Counted from the first letter of the stretch, positions 39,020-47,565 are shown. The stretch: DNA of 64,000 bases from Microbacterium testaceum StLB037 (GCF_000202635.1 NC_015125.1:1-64000); one strand, 5' to 3'. The notes: generated by a model from the sequence alone, not told the origin. Program-made: numbers and translations.

Positions 39020-39790
39020 ATGATCGAGATCCTGAACGCGACGCAGCTCGCGCACGCGCGAACAACCGGCGCCATCGTGGGTGAGACGTTGGCCGAGCTC
39101 CGGCGACGAGCCACCGTCGGCGTCAACCTGCTCGAGATCGACGAGTGGGCGCGCGAACTGATCGCGGATGCGGGAGCGCGATCCTGCTACGTCGATTACG
39201 CGCCCGCCTTCGGCAACGGTCCGTTCGGACACCACATCTGCACCGCCGTGAACGATGCCGTGCTCCACGGCCTCCCCCGCGACTACGCGCTCCGATCGGG
39301 CGACCTGCTCACCCTCGACCTCGCCGTGTCGAAGAACGGGATCGCCGCCGATGCGGCGGTGAGTTTCGTCGTCGGACCGGATCGCCCCGCCGGTAGCGCC
39401 GCGCTGATCCAGGTCACGGAAGATGCCCTCGCCGCCGCCATCGACGTGGCGCGACCGGGTAACCGGATCGGCGACATCTCCCACGCCATCGGACGCGTGC
39501 TCGCCGGGGCGGGCTACACGGTCAACACCGAGTTCGGCGGACACGGGATCGGCTCGACCATGCACGGCGACCCGCACGTTCCCAACGACGGCCGGCCGGG
39601 GCGCGGCTTCCGTCTGCGTCCCGGATTGCTCCTGGCTCTGGAGCCGTGGGTGATGGATGACACGGACGTCCTCGTCACGGACGCCGACGGGTGGACGCTG
39701 CGCAGCGCGACGGGGTGCCGCACGGCGCACTCCGAGCACACCATCGCGATCACCGACGGCCCCGCGGAGATCCTCACCCTCCCGCGGTGA
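39020..39790 (+). CDS. map: type I methionine aminopeptidase
   Basis: Removes initiator methionine from nascent proteins using two metal ions. 256 residues. All five metal ligands are visible: Asp in LTLDLAVSKNG, Asp in ADAAVSF, His in FGGHGIGSTMHGDP, Glu in LALEPWV and Glu in SEHTIAIT; the substrate-binding His is in HHICTAVNDAVLHG. No N-terminal SH3-type extension is present. ATG 39020 follows AAAGAGAG. Probably a second map copy, because actinobacteria usually keep another beside secY/adk; this is not testable here. Confidence 0.92.
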   Translation: MIEILNATQLAHARTTGAIVGETLAELRRRATVGVNLLEIDEWARELIADAGARSCYVDYAPAFGNGPFGHHICTAVNDAVLHGLPRDYALRSGDLLTLDLAVSKNGIAADAAVSFVVGPDRPAGSAALIQVTEDALAAAIDVARPGNRIGDISHAIGRVLAGAGYTVNTEFGGHGIGSTMHGDPHVPNDGRPGRGFRLRPGLLLALEPWVMDDTDVLVTDADGWTLRSATGCRTAHSEHTIAITDGPAEILTLPR

Positions 39791-39810
39791 CCCGTGAGAG
39801 CGCCGCGAGA

Positions 39811-39835
39811 TCGGGGGCACCGACGGCACCCCCGA
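39811..39835. terminator. hairpin between map and catalase genes
   Basis: TCGGGGG pairs with CCCCCGA around an 11-nt loop between two convergent genes. Short stem, so only a possible terminator. Confidence 0.4.
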
Positions 39836-39851
39836 CCCCACGGGGCCACGG

Positions 39852-41381
39852 TCAGATATTTCCCGCCACGTCCGTCCCCACGAGGTCGCCGTCGGGGTTC
39901 GGCTCGCTGAGCTGCTCGCCGGGCGCGGTCGAGCTCTCGAGCGGGGGAAGCGCCGCCTCGAGGCGCGAGCCGATCTCGGCATCCACGTTCTTCCAGTACT
40001 GCACGGCACGGTCGCGCACGTCCTTGCGCGTCACCCCGCCGACGTGCCCGGTGATCGTTTCGACGAGACGGTCGCGCGCCTCGGCCGACATCACCTCGCG
40101 CACGAGCGTTCCGGCCTGGCCCCAGTCGTCGTCCTCGGGGTGCAGGGTCGCCGCCGAGCGCACGAGCTCGCCGTCGCTCTGCCACCCGCCGTCGCCCGCG
40201 CGGCGCGGATCGGCCGCGGGGCCCCCGGCGGAGTTCGGCGCGTACACGGGCACCTCGGGCGGGTTGTACTCGTAGCGCATCGCACCCTCCTTCGAGTACG
40301 AGTGCACCTCGGTGTGCGGGCGGTTGACCGGCAGCTGCTGGTAGTTCGTGCCCACGCGGTAGCGGTGCGCGTCGGCGTAACTGAAGATGCGAGCCTGCAG
40401 CATCTTGTCGGGACTGCCGTCGATGCCCGGCACGAAGTTCGACGGCTCGAACGCCGCCTGCTCGATCTCGGCGAAGTAGTTGCCCGGGTTGCGGTTCAAC
40501 TCCATCGTGCCGACCTCGATCTCGGGGTAGTCGCTGTGCGGCCACACCTTCGTCAGGTCGAACGGGTTGAAGCGGTAGGTCTTGGCATCCTCGTACGGCA
40601 TGATCTGCACCTTGAGCGTCCAGGTGGGGAACTCGTTCCGCTCGATCGCGGCGTACAGGTCGCGGATGTGGAAGTCGGCGTCCTGCCCGGCGATCTGGTC
40701 GGCCTCGTCCTGCGTGAGGGTCTTGTGACCGAGGTCGGTGTGGAAGTGGTACTTCACCCAGAACCGCTCGCCCTCGGCGTTGATCCACTGGTAGGTGTGC
40801 GAGCCGTACCCGTTCATGTGGCGCCAGGAGGCCGGGATGCCACGGTCGCCCATGAGCCACGTGACCTGGTGCGCGCTCTCGGGCGAGAGCGTCCAGAAGT
40901 CCCACTGCATCGTGTTGTCGCGCAGGTGGCTGCCGGGGAGGCGCTTCTGCGAGCGGATGAAGTCGGGGAACTTGATGCCGTCCTTCACGAAGAAGACGGG
41001 GGTGTTGTTGCCGACGAGGTCGTAGTTGCCCTCTGTCGTGTAGAACTTCAGCGAGAATCCGCGCGGGTCGCGCCACGTGTCGGGGCTGCCCTGTTCGCCC
41101 GCCACGGAGGAGAAGCGCGCGAGCATCTCGGTCTCGACGCCGGGCTGGAACAGCGCCGCCCGCGTGTACGCCGACACATCGCCGGTGGTGCGGAACGTGC
41201 CGAACGCCCCACCGCCCTTGGCGTGCACCACGCGCTCGGGCACACGCTCGCGGTTGAACTGCGCGAGCTTCTCGATCAGATAGTGGTCGGTGAGCGCGAT
41301 CGAGCCGTCGGCCCCGACGCTCTGGGAATGCTCGTCGCTGGCGACGGGCGCTCCGCCGTTCGTGGTGGTCGGCTCGGTCAT
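39852..41381 (-). CDS. katA: monofunctional heme catalase
   Basis: Breaks down hydrogen peroxide. 509 residues, small-subunit clade length. Distal His in [15 protein letters not shown] (H53), distal Asn in [15 protein letters not shown] (N126), and the proximal heme Tyr in [14 protein letters not shown] (about 338). The C-terminus is acidic and lacks a flavodoxin-like domain. ATG 41381 has GAGGAG. Single-gene unit convergent with map. A DUF2945 gene starts divergently 180 bp upstream, and DNA-repair and stress genes follow. Confidence 0.96.
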   Translation of the reverse strand: MTEPTTTNGGAPVASDEHSQSVGADGSIALTDHYLIEKLAQFNRERVPERVVHAKGGGAFGTFRTTGDVSAYTRAALFQPGVETEMLARFSSVAGEQGSPDTWRDPRGFSLKFYTTEGNYDLVGNNTPVFFVKDGIKFPDFIRSQKRLPGSHLRDNTMQWDFWTLSPESAHQVTWLMGDRGIPASWRHMNGYGSHTYQWINAEGERFWVKYHFHTDLGHKTLTQDEADQIAGQDADFHIRDLYAAIERNEFPTWTLKVQIMPYEDAKTYRFNPFDLTKVWPHSDYPEIEVGTMELNRNPGNYFAEIEQAAFEPSNFVPGIDGSPDKMLQARIFSYADAHRYRVGTNYQQLPVNRPHTEVHSYSKEGAMRYEYNPPEVPVYAPNSAGGPAADPRRAGDGGWQSDGELVRSAATLHPEDDDWGQAGTLVREVMSAEARDRLVETITGHVGGVTRKDVRDRAVQYWKNVDAEIGSRLEAALPPLESSTAPGEQLSEPNPDGDLVGTDVAGNI

Positions 41382-41561
41382 GGCTCTCCTCACGTCGTGG
41401 GCCGCGAAATGAAAGGCCCCCCTCGACGCTACGCAGGGGGTCCGACATCGCGGAGGCATTGCGGATCGATCGCCGACCACGTAGGCCCTCGGGTGTGTCA
41501 ATCCCCCGATGCGCCCCGCACCGCCTCGACAGCATGGCGGGACCGACGAGAGGAACGGAAC

Positions 41562-41777
41562 ATGTCGAAAGATCTGTCGAAGGGCGACCGCGTCAGCTGG
41601 GACACCCCGCAGGGGCGGACCCAGGGCGAGGTCGTGGAGAAGAAGACGAAGGACTTCCAGCACGACGGCCAGAAGTTCACGGCATCCGACGACGAACCGG
41701 CCTACATCGTGAAGTCGGAGAAGTCCGGGTCGACGGCGGCGCACAAGGGCTCGGCGTTGAACAAGCTCAAGAGCTGA
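41562..41777 (+). CDS. DUF2945 (HVA1-like) small protein
   Basis: A 71-residue basic protein with [21 protein letters not shown] and [22 protein letters not shown], the pattern of DUF2945/hypervirulence-associated HVA1 domains, an SH3-like fold. No catalytic motif. ATG 41562 follows GAGAGGA. It is divergent from the catalase gene and followed by two REP-like hairpins. Often found near stress genes; function unknown. Confidence 0.85.
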   Translation: MSKDLSKGDRVSWDTPQGRTQGEVVEKKTKDFQHDGQKFTASDDEPAYIVKSEKSGSTAAHKGSALNKLKS

Positions 41778-41788
41778 GTCCGCGGACG

Positions 41789-41839
41789 CTTCGACAGGCT
41801 CAGCGACCGCTCACGCAGAGGTCCCTGAGCCTGTCGAAG
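41789..41839. repeat. REP-like inverted repeat, copy 1
   Basis: CTTCGACAGGCTCAG and CTGAGCCTGTCGAAG form a 15-bp perfect stem separated by 21 bp. This sequence is a widespread intergenic palindrome in Microbacteriaceae-type genomes (from general knowledge). Confidence 0.75.
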
Positions 41840-41864
41840 GGACCGGCACCACGATGCCCGGTGG

Positions 41865-41913
41865 CTTCGACAAGCTCAGCCACCTCCGCGCAAGGTCCCT
41901 GAGCCTGTCGAAG
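41865..41913. repeat. REP-like inverted repeat, copy 2
   Basis: CTTCGACAAGCTCAG and CTGAGCCTGTCGAAG: a second copy 26 bp after the first with one changed base in the left arm. The pair may act as a terminator for the convergent DUF2945 and photolyase genes. Confidence 0.75.
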
Positions 41914-41933
41914 GGACCGGACCCCCGCGCGCA

Positions 41934-43370
41934 CTACCCCCGCGCCTCGCGCCGCTTCCTCATCTGCGCCAACGCGAGACCCAGCCGGTGATTGCCCGCC
42001 AGCACATCCTCGTGACGCTCGAGGAACTCCCAGTACGCGTCGGTGAACACCGAGTCCTTGGCATCCTGAGCAGAGGGCCACCACGAGCCCATCTTCTGCA
42101 GGTACGCCCCGCCCGAGACGTACGGCTTGGTCGCCACGAACCCGCCGTCGGCGAACTGGCTCATGCCCATGACGTTGGGCACCATGACCCAGTCATACGC
42201 GTCGACGAACAGCGCGAGGAACCACGCGTTCACCTGCCGCGGCGCGTAGCCCTGCAGCAGGAACCAGTTGCCGAGCACCATGAGCCGCTCGATGTGGTGC
42301 GCATAACCCCAGCGGTGCACGCGCTCGAGGACTGTGCGCACCGGGATCGGCAGGTCGCTCGGCATCCGTTCTCCCGAGTACCAGTACTTCTCGATGCGCT
42401 TTTCGAGGTGCAACGCGTTGACGTGCTCGAGCTTCGGGTGCGCCCGGTACATCCCGCGCATGTACTCCCGCCACCCGATCACCTGCCGGACGAACCCCTC
42501 GACGGATGCCAGGGGCGCATCAGTCCGCGTGGCGGCGGCGACCACTTCCTCGACCGTGAGCAGGCCGATGTTCAGCATCGGCGAGATGATCGCGTGGAAG
42601 AGGAAGGGCTCGTCGGCCTTCATCGCGTCCTCGTAGCGGCCGAAGTCGTGCAAGCGCTCGGCGACGAACGTATCGAGCCAGTCGCGGGACTCCTCCGGGG
42701 TGACCGGCAGCCAGAACTCCTCCGCCGCTCCGGGGTGCTCGGGGAAGAGCTCATCAACCTCCGCGATGACCGCGCGGGTGATCTCGTCGGGCTCGATCTG
42801 AGGCAGGGGCGGGATGTCCACGCCCTTCTTCGGAAGGGCCTTGCGGTTGTCGGCGTCGAAGTTCCAGCGACGCCCGGCGGGCTTTCCGCCGTCCATCAGG
42901 ATGCCGGTACGCCGCCGCTGCCAGTGGTAGAAGTCCTCCATGAGCGGCGTCGGGTGCTCGGCGAACCAGCCGTCGACGTCCTCTTCGGGCGTGAGGAAGA
43001 GACCGTCCGGGAGGACCTCGGTCTCGACGTCGTGCGCCTGGCAGATGCGAGCGATCCGCTCGTCGACGGGCCGGTTCGGGTCGCTCATCCACGTCAGCTC
43101 GGTGACCCGGTGCGCCTTCAGCAGACGTTCGAGCCCCGCCTTGAAGGTGAGGTCATCGTCCAGCGTGATCCGCCGGACGGTCCGCCCTTCACCCTCGAGG
43201 CGGGCTGCTGTATGCCGCATCGCCGAGATCAGCAGCACGATCTTGTGCCGGTGATACGGGAGCTTGCGGAACCGCGGCGCCGACTCGATGAAGAAGAACT
43301 CCTCGATGTCGTCGTCGTAGGCGGGGTGCTCGGCGAACTGCTGCGTCGCGAGGATCAGCGCGGCCTTCAT
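41934..43370 (-). CDS. cryptochrome/photolyase family protein, PhrB (FeS-BCP) type lacking Fe-S cysteines
   Basis: A 478-residue flavoprotein of the iron-sulfur bacterial cryptochrome and photolyase class, whose known members repair (6-4) photoproducts. N-terminal antenna domain (about 1-130), helical FAD domain with VIGWREYMRGMYRAHP, WGYAHHIERLMVLGNWFLLQG and VPNVMGMSQFADGGFVATKPYVSGG. In PhrB four cysteines bind a 4Fe-4S cluster; here the stretch after KMGSWWP and the PIPVRTVLERV region have none. The only cysteine is in RICQAHD, far from that site. ATG 43370 gives the usual family start. The DUF2256 partner gene follows upstream by about 35 bp. Repair or signalling role is undecided. Confidence 0.88.
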   Translation of the reverse strand: MKAALILATQQFAEHPAYDDDIEEFFFIESAPRFRKLPYHRHKIVLLISAMRHTAARLEGEGRTVRRITLDDDLTFKAGLERLLKAHRVTELTWMSDPNRPVDERIARICQAHDVETEVLPDGLFLTPEEDVDGWFAEHPTPLMEDFYHWQRRRTGILMDGGKPAGRRWNFDADNRKALPKKGVDIPPLPQIEPDEITRAVIAEVDELFPEHPGAAEEFWLPVTPEESRDWLDTFVAERLHDFGRYEDAMKADEPFLFHAIISPMLNIGLLTVEEVVAAATRTDAPLASVEGFVRQVIGWREYMRGMYRAHPKLEHVNALHLEKRIEKYWYSGERMPSDLPIPVRTVLERVHRWGYAHHIERLMVLGNWFLLQGYAPRQVNAWFLALFVDAYDWVMVPNVMGMSQFADGGFVATKPYVSGGAYLQKMGSWWPSAQDAKDSVFTDAYWEFLERHEDVLAGNHRLGLALAQMRKRREARG

Positions 43371-43404
43371 GCACCGCGCCCCTCTCGCTCGTCCGCGACG
43401 ACGC

Positions 43405-43560
43405 TCATGCGCGCCTCCTCTGCTTCGCCGCGTTCGCGCGGCACCCGCGCGAGCAGTAGAGCACCTGGTCCCACTGGTCGCGCCCGCTCCAGCGCTTGCG
43501 ATCGGTGAACGGGCGTCCGCAGTAAGCGCAAGGCTTGGCGCGCACCTCGGGTCGTGACAT
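43405..43560 (-). CDS. DUF2256 zinc-binding small protein
   Basis: A 51-residue basic protein with CAYCGRPF (C11, C14) and LYCSRGCRANA (C36, C40), enough for one zinc site. DUF2256 genes are frequently next to PhrB-type photolyases, as here: the photolyase start is 34 bp downstream on the same strand, so they probably form an operon. Function unknown. ATG 43560 has no clear ribosome binding site. Confidence 0.85.
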   Translation of the reverse strand: MSRPEVRAKPCAYCGRPFTDRKRWSGRDQWDQVLYCSRGCRANAAKQRRRA

Positions 43561-43672
43561 GTCGTCATGGTCGCAAAACGCCGCATCGAGTCGCGGGGGC
43601 TTGCGCTGACACAGTCGCGGAGTCCGCGCAAGGCCCGCGCGCGCCCGCCGCGGTTCGTGATCGGGTGCCCCC

Positions 43673-43801
43673 ATGGACACGACACCGGATCGCACGAACG
43701 ACACCGCCGACGAGCCCGACGAGCTCGAGACCGCCGACGCGCCGCGAATTCCCGACACCACGGACGACGACGCACCCGTCGACAACCCCTCCGGGGGCTG
43801 A
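43673..43801 (+). CDS. small acidic hypothetical protein
   Basis: A possible 42-residue protein, very rich in Asp, Glu, Pro and Thr (begins MDTTPDRTNDTADEPDELET). Composition is compatible with the short acidic proteins often annotated in this genus. No family recognised. It ends just before a strong terminator hairpin, which supports a transcript here, but the ribosome binding site is weak. Confidence 0.4.
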   Translation: MDTTPDRTNDTADEPDELETADAPRIPDTTDDDAPVDNPSGG

Positions 43802-43806
43802 CGCGA

Positions 43807-43836
43807 ACGAAGGGCCCCGCGTGCGGGGCCCTTCGT
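43807..43836. terminator. bidirectional terminator
   Basis: ACGAAGGGCCCCGC paired with GCGGGGCCCTTCGT (14 bp, tight loop), between the small acidic ORF and the convergent PPOX gene. Confidence 0.7.
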
Positions 43837-43855
43837 CCTTCCGGTCGGTCAGACC

Positions 43856-44347
43856 TCAGTCGGTGAGGTCGAACTTCTCGTTCTCCCCGCCCTTCGGGCG
43901 TTCACCGGTCACCTTCGACGTCACCAGGGCGATCGCCGTGGCGAGGCGGCCGCCGGCGCTGCCCCAGTACTCCCCGGTCAGCGCGGAAACCTTCATCAGC
44001 GTGACTCCGGGGGACTCGGGGCCGTCGGGGAACCACGCCTCGACGGTCGTCGACCACAGCTCCTTGAGCTTCGCGAGGTCATCGACGACCTCGGCCTCGC
44101 CGGCGAGCGAGAGCCACGTACTGTCGGAGCTGAAAGACAGGCCGACCTTCGGGTCCCGCCGCACGTGCTCGACGGCGGAGGCGTGCGTGCCGACGATGAA
44201 CCACAGGTCGCCGTCGGACTCGTTCTCCTGGACCGTCAACGGATGGGCGTGCAGCGCACCGTCCTCGGCTCGCGTGGTGACCATCGCGAAGCGGAACTTC
44301 TTCAGCAGCTCGTTGAGCGTGTCCAGCTCGGTGTCGGTGGATGACAT
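43856..44347 (-). CDS. pyridoxamine 5'-phosphate oxidase-like general stress protein
   Basis: A 163-residue protein of the split-barrel flavin-binding fold, of the subgroup named general stress protein 26. Seen: LLKKFRFAMVTTRAEDGALHAHPLTVQ, DLWFIVGTHASAVEHVRRDPKVGLSF, STWLSLAGEAEVVDD, EAWFPDGPESPGVTLMKV. Probably binds FMN or FAD; not a true PdxH because the pyridoxine-site motifs are missing. ATG 44347 follows GAGGGAG. Neighbours are stress related. Confidence 0.88.
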   Translation of the reverse strand: MSSTDTELDTLNELLKKFRFAMVTTRAEDGALHAHPLTVQENESDGDLWFIVGTHASAVEHVRRDPKVGLSFSSDSTWLSLAGEAEVVDDLAKLKELWSTTVEAWFPDGPESPGVTLMKVSALTGEYWGSAGGRLATAIALVTSKVTGERPKGGENEKFDLTD

Positions 44348-44399
44348 GGCACTCCCTCTGTTCGTGGACCCCCAGCCCAGCGGGTCGATCCGACCCGCG

Positions 44400-44750
44400 C
44401 TATGTGTTGACGTCGGAGCCGTCGTCTGCTCTCGGCGGGGCGAGGCGGTCGAGCTCCTCCACGGCCTCCCTCGCCCGCCGGGTGCGGTCGGCGACGTCCT
44501 CTTCCCACCACCGCGGTCCGCGCTCACCGAGCCCGGCCTTGGCGAGTCCGACGCGACGCCGGGCGTCGGCGGTCCCGTCGGCGTCGCCCGCCCGCTTCGT
44601 CGTCCGCACCGCGGAGCGGGCCCGTCCGAGGTGGGACCTCAACCGGGCGGCGAGATCATGCGGCAGCGCCGGATCGGTGCGACGCCACCGGCGACCGTCG
44701 ATCACCAGCCACCGCTCGGCGTCGGCGGAGTCGTCTGTTCCGGATGCCAT
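44400..44750 (-). CDS. conserved hypothetical protein
   Basis: A 116-residue, strongly charged, mostly helical protein. It contains RWLVIDGRRWRRTDPALPHDLAARLRSHLGRARSAV in pieces that recur in actinobacterial hypotheticals; no membrane segment or cofactor motif. Such proteins are sometimes labelled 'biopolymer transporter Tol' without evidence. Located upstream of the PPOX gene on the same strand, 52 bp away. Confidence 0.72.
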   Translation of the reverse strand: MASGTDDSADAERWLVIDGRRWRRTDPALPHDLAARLRSHLGRARSAVRTTKRAGDADGTADARRRVGLAKAGLGERGPRWWEEDVADRTRRAREAVEELDRLAPPRADDGSDVNT

Positions 44751-44940
44751 GGCCCCAGTCCACCCCGGAAAGGAGGCCCCGAGAATCTCCCCGGCGCTCC
44801 GCAGGCATCCGTGCTACCGTGGGAGCATCAATTCCGGGATTTGCTTCATGGACGCCCGCCTCATCGATGAGATGTCGGGCGCACGGCACCGAGCCGTTCA
44901 CCATCGGAATCCCCCTGTATCTCGTCGCACGGCACGCTCG

Positions 44941-45264
44941 ATGACCTCCGTCATCGCCTGCCTCCCGCGGAAAGTCTCTGTGTCTTCGCTTTACCCTTCG
45001 CCACTTTCGTGGCGCCAGGCCGATCTCGACGTCTACGTCGCGACGGCCGGATCCGACTATGCCGGTTTCGTCGGCGCGGCCACCTCGGGCTATGAAGCCC
45101 AAGGTCCGCTCGGCGAGAACCTCGGCATCCACACGTCCGTCGGGGCGGCTCAGGCCGCCGTCGACGGGCACCGCGTACGCGGCACCACTTCGGTGCTGCG
45201 GCGTCCCCGTCCGCTCCGCGTTCGTCGGAACGGCGCCCACGGTCGCTTATGCGGCCCAACATGA
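44941..45264 (+). CDS. hypothetical protein upstream of the cold-shock gene
   Basis: A 107-residue frame whose central part (DLDVYVATAGSDYAGFVGAA, GPLGENLGIHTSVGAAQAAV) looks like real protein, while the basic, Arg-rich end does not. The frame stays open to an ATG at 44848, which follows a possible TACCGT -10 box near 44816. It ends 16 bp before cspA's start and may be leader sequence or a genuine small protein. No family recognised. Confidence 0.42.
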   Translation: MTSVIACLPRKVSVSSLYPSPLSWRQADLDVYVATAGSDYAGFVGAATSGYEAQGPLGENLGIHTSVGAAQAAVDGHRVRGTTSVLRRPRPLRVRRNGAHGRLCGPT

Positions 45265-45280
45265 ATAAAGGAAGAACACG

Positions 45281-45484
45281 ATGGCCACTGGCACCGTGAA
45301 ATGGTTCAACTCCGAAAAGGGCTACGGCTTCATCGCTCCCGATGACGGCTCCGCCGACCTGTTCGCGCACTTCAGCGCGATCCAGGGCAACGGCTTCAAG
45401 GAGCTGACGGAAGCGCAGAAGGTCGAATTCGACGCCGAGCAGGGCCCCAAGGGCATGCAGGCGGCGAACATCCGCCCCCTCTAA
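45281..45484 (+). CDS. cspA: cold-shock protein
   Basis: A 67-residue single-stranded nucleic-acid chaperone with RNP1 KGYGFIAP (13-20) and RNP2 DLFAHFSAI (26-34), full family length. ATG 45281 follows AAAGGAAG. The upstream leader is long, as is common for cold-shock mRNAs, and a strong hairpin follows the gene. The next plus-strand gene is a fatty-acid desaturase; both would help at low temperature. Confidence 0.96.
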   Translation: MATGTVKWFNSEKGYGFIAPDDGSADLFAHFSAIQGNGFKELTEAQKVEFDAEQGPKGMQAANIRPL

Positions 45485-45498
45485 GCTCCGCTTCACCC

Positions 45499-45539
45499 CG
45501 AAAGCCGGGTCTGCCGCATGCGCGGCGGCCCGGCTTTCG
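45499..45539 (+). terminator. cspA terminator hairpin
   Basis: CGAAAGCCGGG pairs with CCCGGCTTTCG, with an inner CCGC/GCGG helix; starts 14 bp after the cspA stop and is followed by TCGTC. Confidence 0.7.
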
Positions 45540-45687
45540 TCGTCCTCTCGGCGTGAACGCCGCGAGTCCGGCAGATGTGCATTCCCGGTGAGGTTCCTGC
45601 ACATGTGGATGTATACCGGAGCCTCCATACATCGCCCCGTAGGGTGGGGCAGACCCGGGGAAGCCTCTCGGGATCCCGACTCCGGTC

Positions 45688-46815
45688 ATGAATACCGAGG
45701 AGCAGTTCATCGCCTCCACCATCGTCGAGTCCCGTCTCGGCCCCGTCCGTCAGACTTACTCCGGCACCACGGAATTCCCCCCGATCGCGAAGGCCTACAC
45801 GGAACTGTCCCAGGTCGTTCGCGAAAGCGGCCTCCTGGTCCGCACCCGCGTTTTCTACGCTCTCGTCGGTTCCGCCCTCGTCCTCGCCTTCGCCGGCTGC
45901 ATCGCCGGTTTCGTGCTCCTGGGCGACAGCTGGTTCCAGCTGCTGATCGCCGCAGCGCTCGGCATCCTGTTCACCCAGGTGGCCTTCCTCGCCCACGAGG
46001 CGAACCACCGTCAGATCCTCGCCTCCGGTCCCGCGAACGACCGCTTGGCGCTGTGGATCGGCAATGGCATCGTCGGCATGAGCCAGTCGTGGTGGGCATC
46101 GAAGCACACCCGTCACCACGCCAACCCGAACCGTGTCGGCAAAGACCCCGACATCGAGATCGACACGATCTCGTTCCTCGACGAGGACGCGGCGAAGGCT
46201 CGCGGCATCCAGCGCTGGATCACCCAGCGACAGGGCTGGTTGTTCTTCCCCCTCCTGACGCTCGAGGGTCTCAACCTGCACGTGCTCGCCATCCGCCACC
46301 TGCTCTCGCGCGGCGAGGTCAAGGGCCGCTGGACCGAGCTCGGACTCATCGCCCTGCGCTTCGCGGTGTTCGTGGCTCCGGTCTTCGTCTTCCTCCCGAT
46401 CGGCATGGCCTTCGCCTTCCTCGGCGTCCAGCTCGCGGTGTTCGGCGTGTACATGGGCGCGTCCTTCGCTCCCAACCACAAGGGCATGGCGGTGATCGCC
46501 CCGGGCGCGAAGCTCGACTTCTTCAGCAAGCAGGTGCGCACCTCGCGCAACATCTCCGGCGGCTGGTGGGCCACCTGGCTCATGGGCGGGCTCAACTACC
46601 AGATCGAGCACCACCTCTTCCCGAACATGCCGCGGCCGCACCTGAGCCGCGCGCGCGAGATCGTCCGGGAGCACTGCCAGACGCTCGGCGTTCCGTACGT
46701 CGAGACGACGCTGCTGCAGTCGTACGGCATCGTGATCCAGTACCTGAACCGCGTGGGCCTCGCGGCCCGCGATCCGTTCGAGTGCCCGCTCACGTCGGCG
46801 GCCCGCCGGGTCTGA
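45688..46815 (+). CDS. membrane fatty-acid desaturase (acyl-CoA/lipid desaturase)
   Basis: Introduces a double bond into acyl chains using diiron chemistry. 375 residues with the three histidine boxes: HEANH (about 102-106), HTRHH (about 138-142) and QIEHH (about 309-313); Gln in the third box is typical of front-end (delta-6-like) desaturases, but there is no fused cytochrome b5. Four hydrophobic helices lie between. A temperature-response role is suggested by the neighbouring cspA. It converges with the vanY-like gene, separated by a 16-bp hairpin. Confidence 0.92.
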   Translation: MNTEEQFIASTIVESRLGPVRQTYSGTTEFPPIAKAYTELSQVVRESGLLVRTRVFYALVGSALVLAFAGCIAGFVLLGDSWFQLLIAAALGILFTQVAFLAHEANHRQILASGPANDRLALWIGNGIVGMSQSWWASKHTRHHANPNRVGKDPDIEIDTISFLDEDAAKARGIQRWITQRQGWLFFPLLTLEGLNLHVLAIRHLLSRGEVKGRWTELGLIALRFAVFVAPVFVFLPIGMAFAFLGVQLAVFGVYMGASFAPNHKGMAVIAPGAKLDFFSKQVRTSRNISGGWWATWLMGGLNYQIEHHLFPNMPRPHLSRAREIVREHCQTLGVPYVETTLLQSYGIVIQYLNRVGLAARDPFECPLTSAARRV

Positions 46816-46830
46816 GACCGCGCCACCATC

Positions 46831-46875
46831 CACGAAGGGCGTCGCGCCGGGGAACCGGTCGCGACGCCCTTCGTG
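46831..46875. terminator. hairpin between desaturase and vanY-like genes
   Basis: CACGAAGGGCGTCGCG pairs with CGCGACGCCCTTCGTG (16 bp). It starts 16 bp after the desaturase stop and lies just before the poly-C/poly-G tract that ends the convergent gene. Confidence 0.72.
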
Positions 46876-46877
46876 TT

Positions 46878-46892
46878 CCCCCCCCCCCCCCC
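46878..46892. repeat. mononucleotide tract of 15 C (15 G on the coding strand of vanY)
   Basis: An uninterrupted run of 15 cytosines directly after a terminator hairpin. On the minus strand it is a G15 run inside the 3' end of the carboxypeptidase frame. Such runs slip in replication and in sequencing. Confidence 0.9.
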
Positions 46893-47496
46893 TCCAGCCT
46901 CGGGCATCGAGCTTCGGCTCGGGACACTCGCCGCCGGGCTCGGTCGCCCGCTCGAAGTGCCACCGCTCGTTCGCATATGTCTGGCAGAGTCCCCACTCCC
47001 GTCCGTGCTCGATGATCCACAGCTGCGCGTCGAGCGAGCCGATGTCGACCGCCTGCCCGGTCACGTGGCTCGACGTCTCGGGGGTCGCGACGTACTGGCG
47101 TGCGACCTCCTCGCTGCCATACGTGCGCACGGCGTCGGCGAGCAACCGCCGCTGCAGATCGACGCTGCGCCATCCGCTGGTGATGTCGAAGCGGATGCCG
47201 TCGGCCTCGGCCGCGGCCTGCGCCGCCCGCAGCGCGTCGAGGAGGGCCGGATCCAACCGTGCGAGGGCGGGGTGCGTCTCGTCGTCGACGCTCAACGAGG
47301 TCTCGGCGGCGATGAGACCGTCCGCCTCGGTCGGGATGAAGATCCCCGTCGGGCGCACCGCGGTGGCGAACGACGAGAACGTCAGGGTCACCGCCAGGGT
47401 GACGATCGCGGCGAGAACGAGCACGACGCCGCCCGCCGTCGCGAGGAGGAGAACGAGACGGCGGTGCCCCGAGGCGGGGTGGGAGAGAACGGCCAT
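46878..47496 (-). CDS. VanY-type D-alanyl-D-alanine carboxypeptidase, 3' end undefined
   Basis: Trims the terminal D-Ala of peptidoglycan stems. From ATG 47496: one N-terminal helix (about 14-42), then the catalytic domain with FDITSGWRSVDLQRRLL, SSHVTGQAVD (Zn ligands H144 and D151) and ERWHFE (H180, catalytic E182). The conserved domain ends near residue 190 (PGGECPEP). It then enters the G15 tract and no stop follows soon in any frame: the frame would run to 45493, antisense to the desaturase. Family proteins normally stop within 10-20 residues of this point, so I end the feature at the tract. Either a slipped/assembled tract or a damaged 3' end. Confidence 0.75.
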
Positions 47497-47565
47497 GCAC
47501 CGCAGTCCACCGCCCGGCCCGTTGCCCCGCCGTATGGAACGTCGGATACGCGGACGATACGCCCC

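Noticed and set aside
40044..41777. 577-codon frame antisense to the catalase
   Set aside because: Val/Arg/Gly-rich shadow; the true DUF2945 gene uses only its last part with its own start and ribosome binding site.
45493..46877. C-terminal extension of the VanY-like frame beyond the G15 tract
   Set aside because: It is the antisense of the desaturase gene and a terminator hairpin; residues show no domain.
46790..47500. 236-codon alternative frame over vanY
   Set aside because: Arg/Gly/Pro-rich shadow frame; the VanY motifs are in the other frame.
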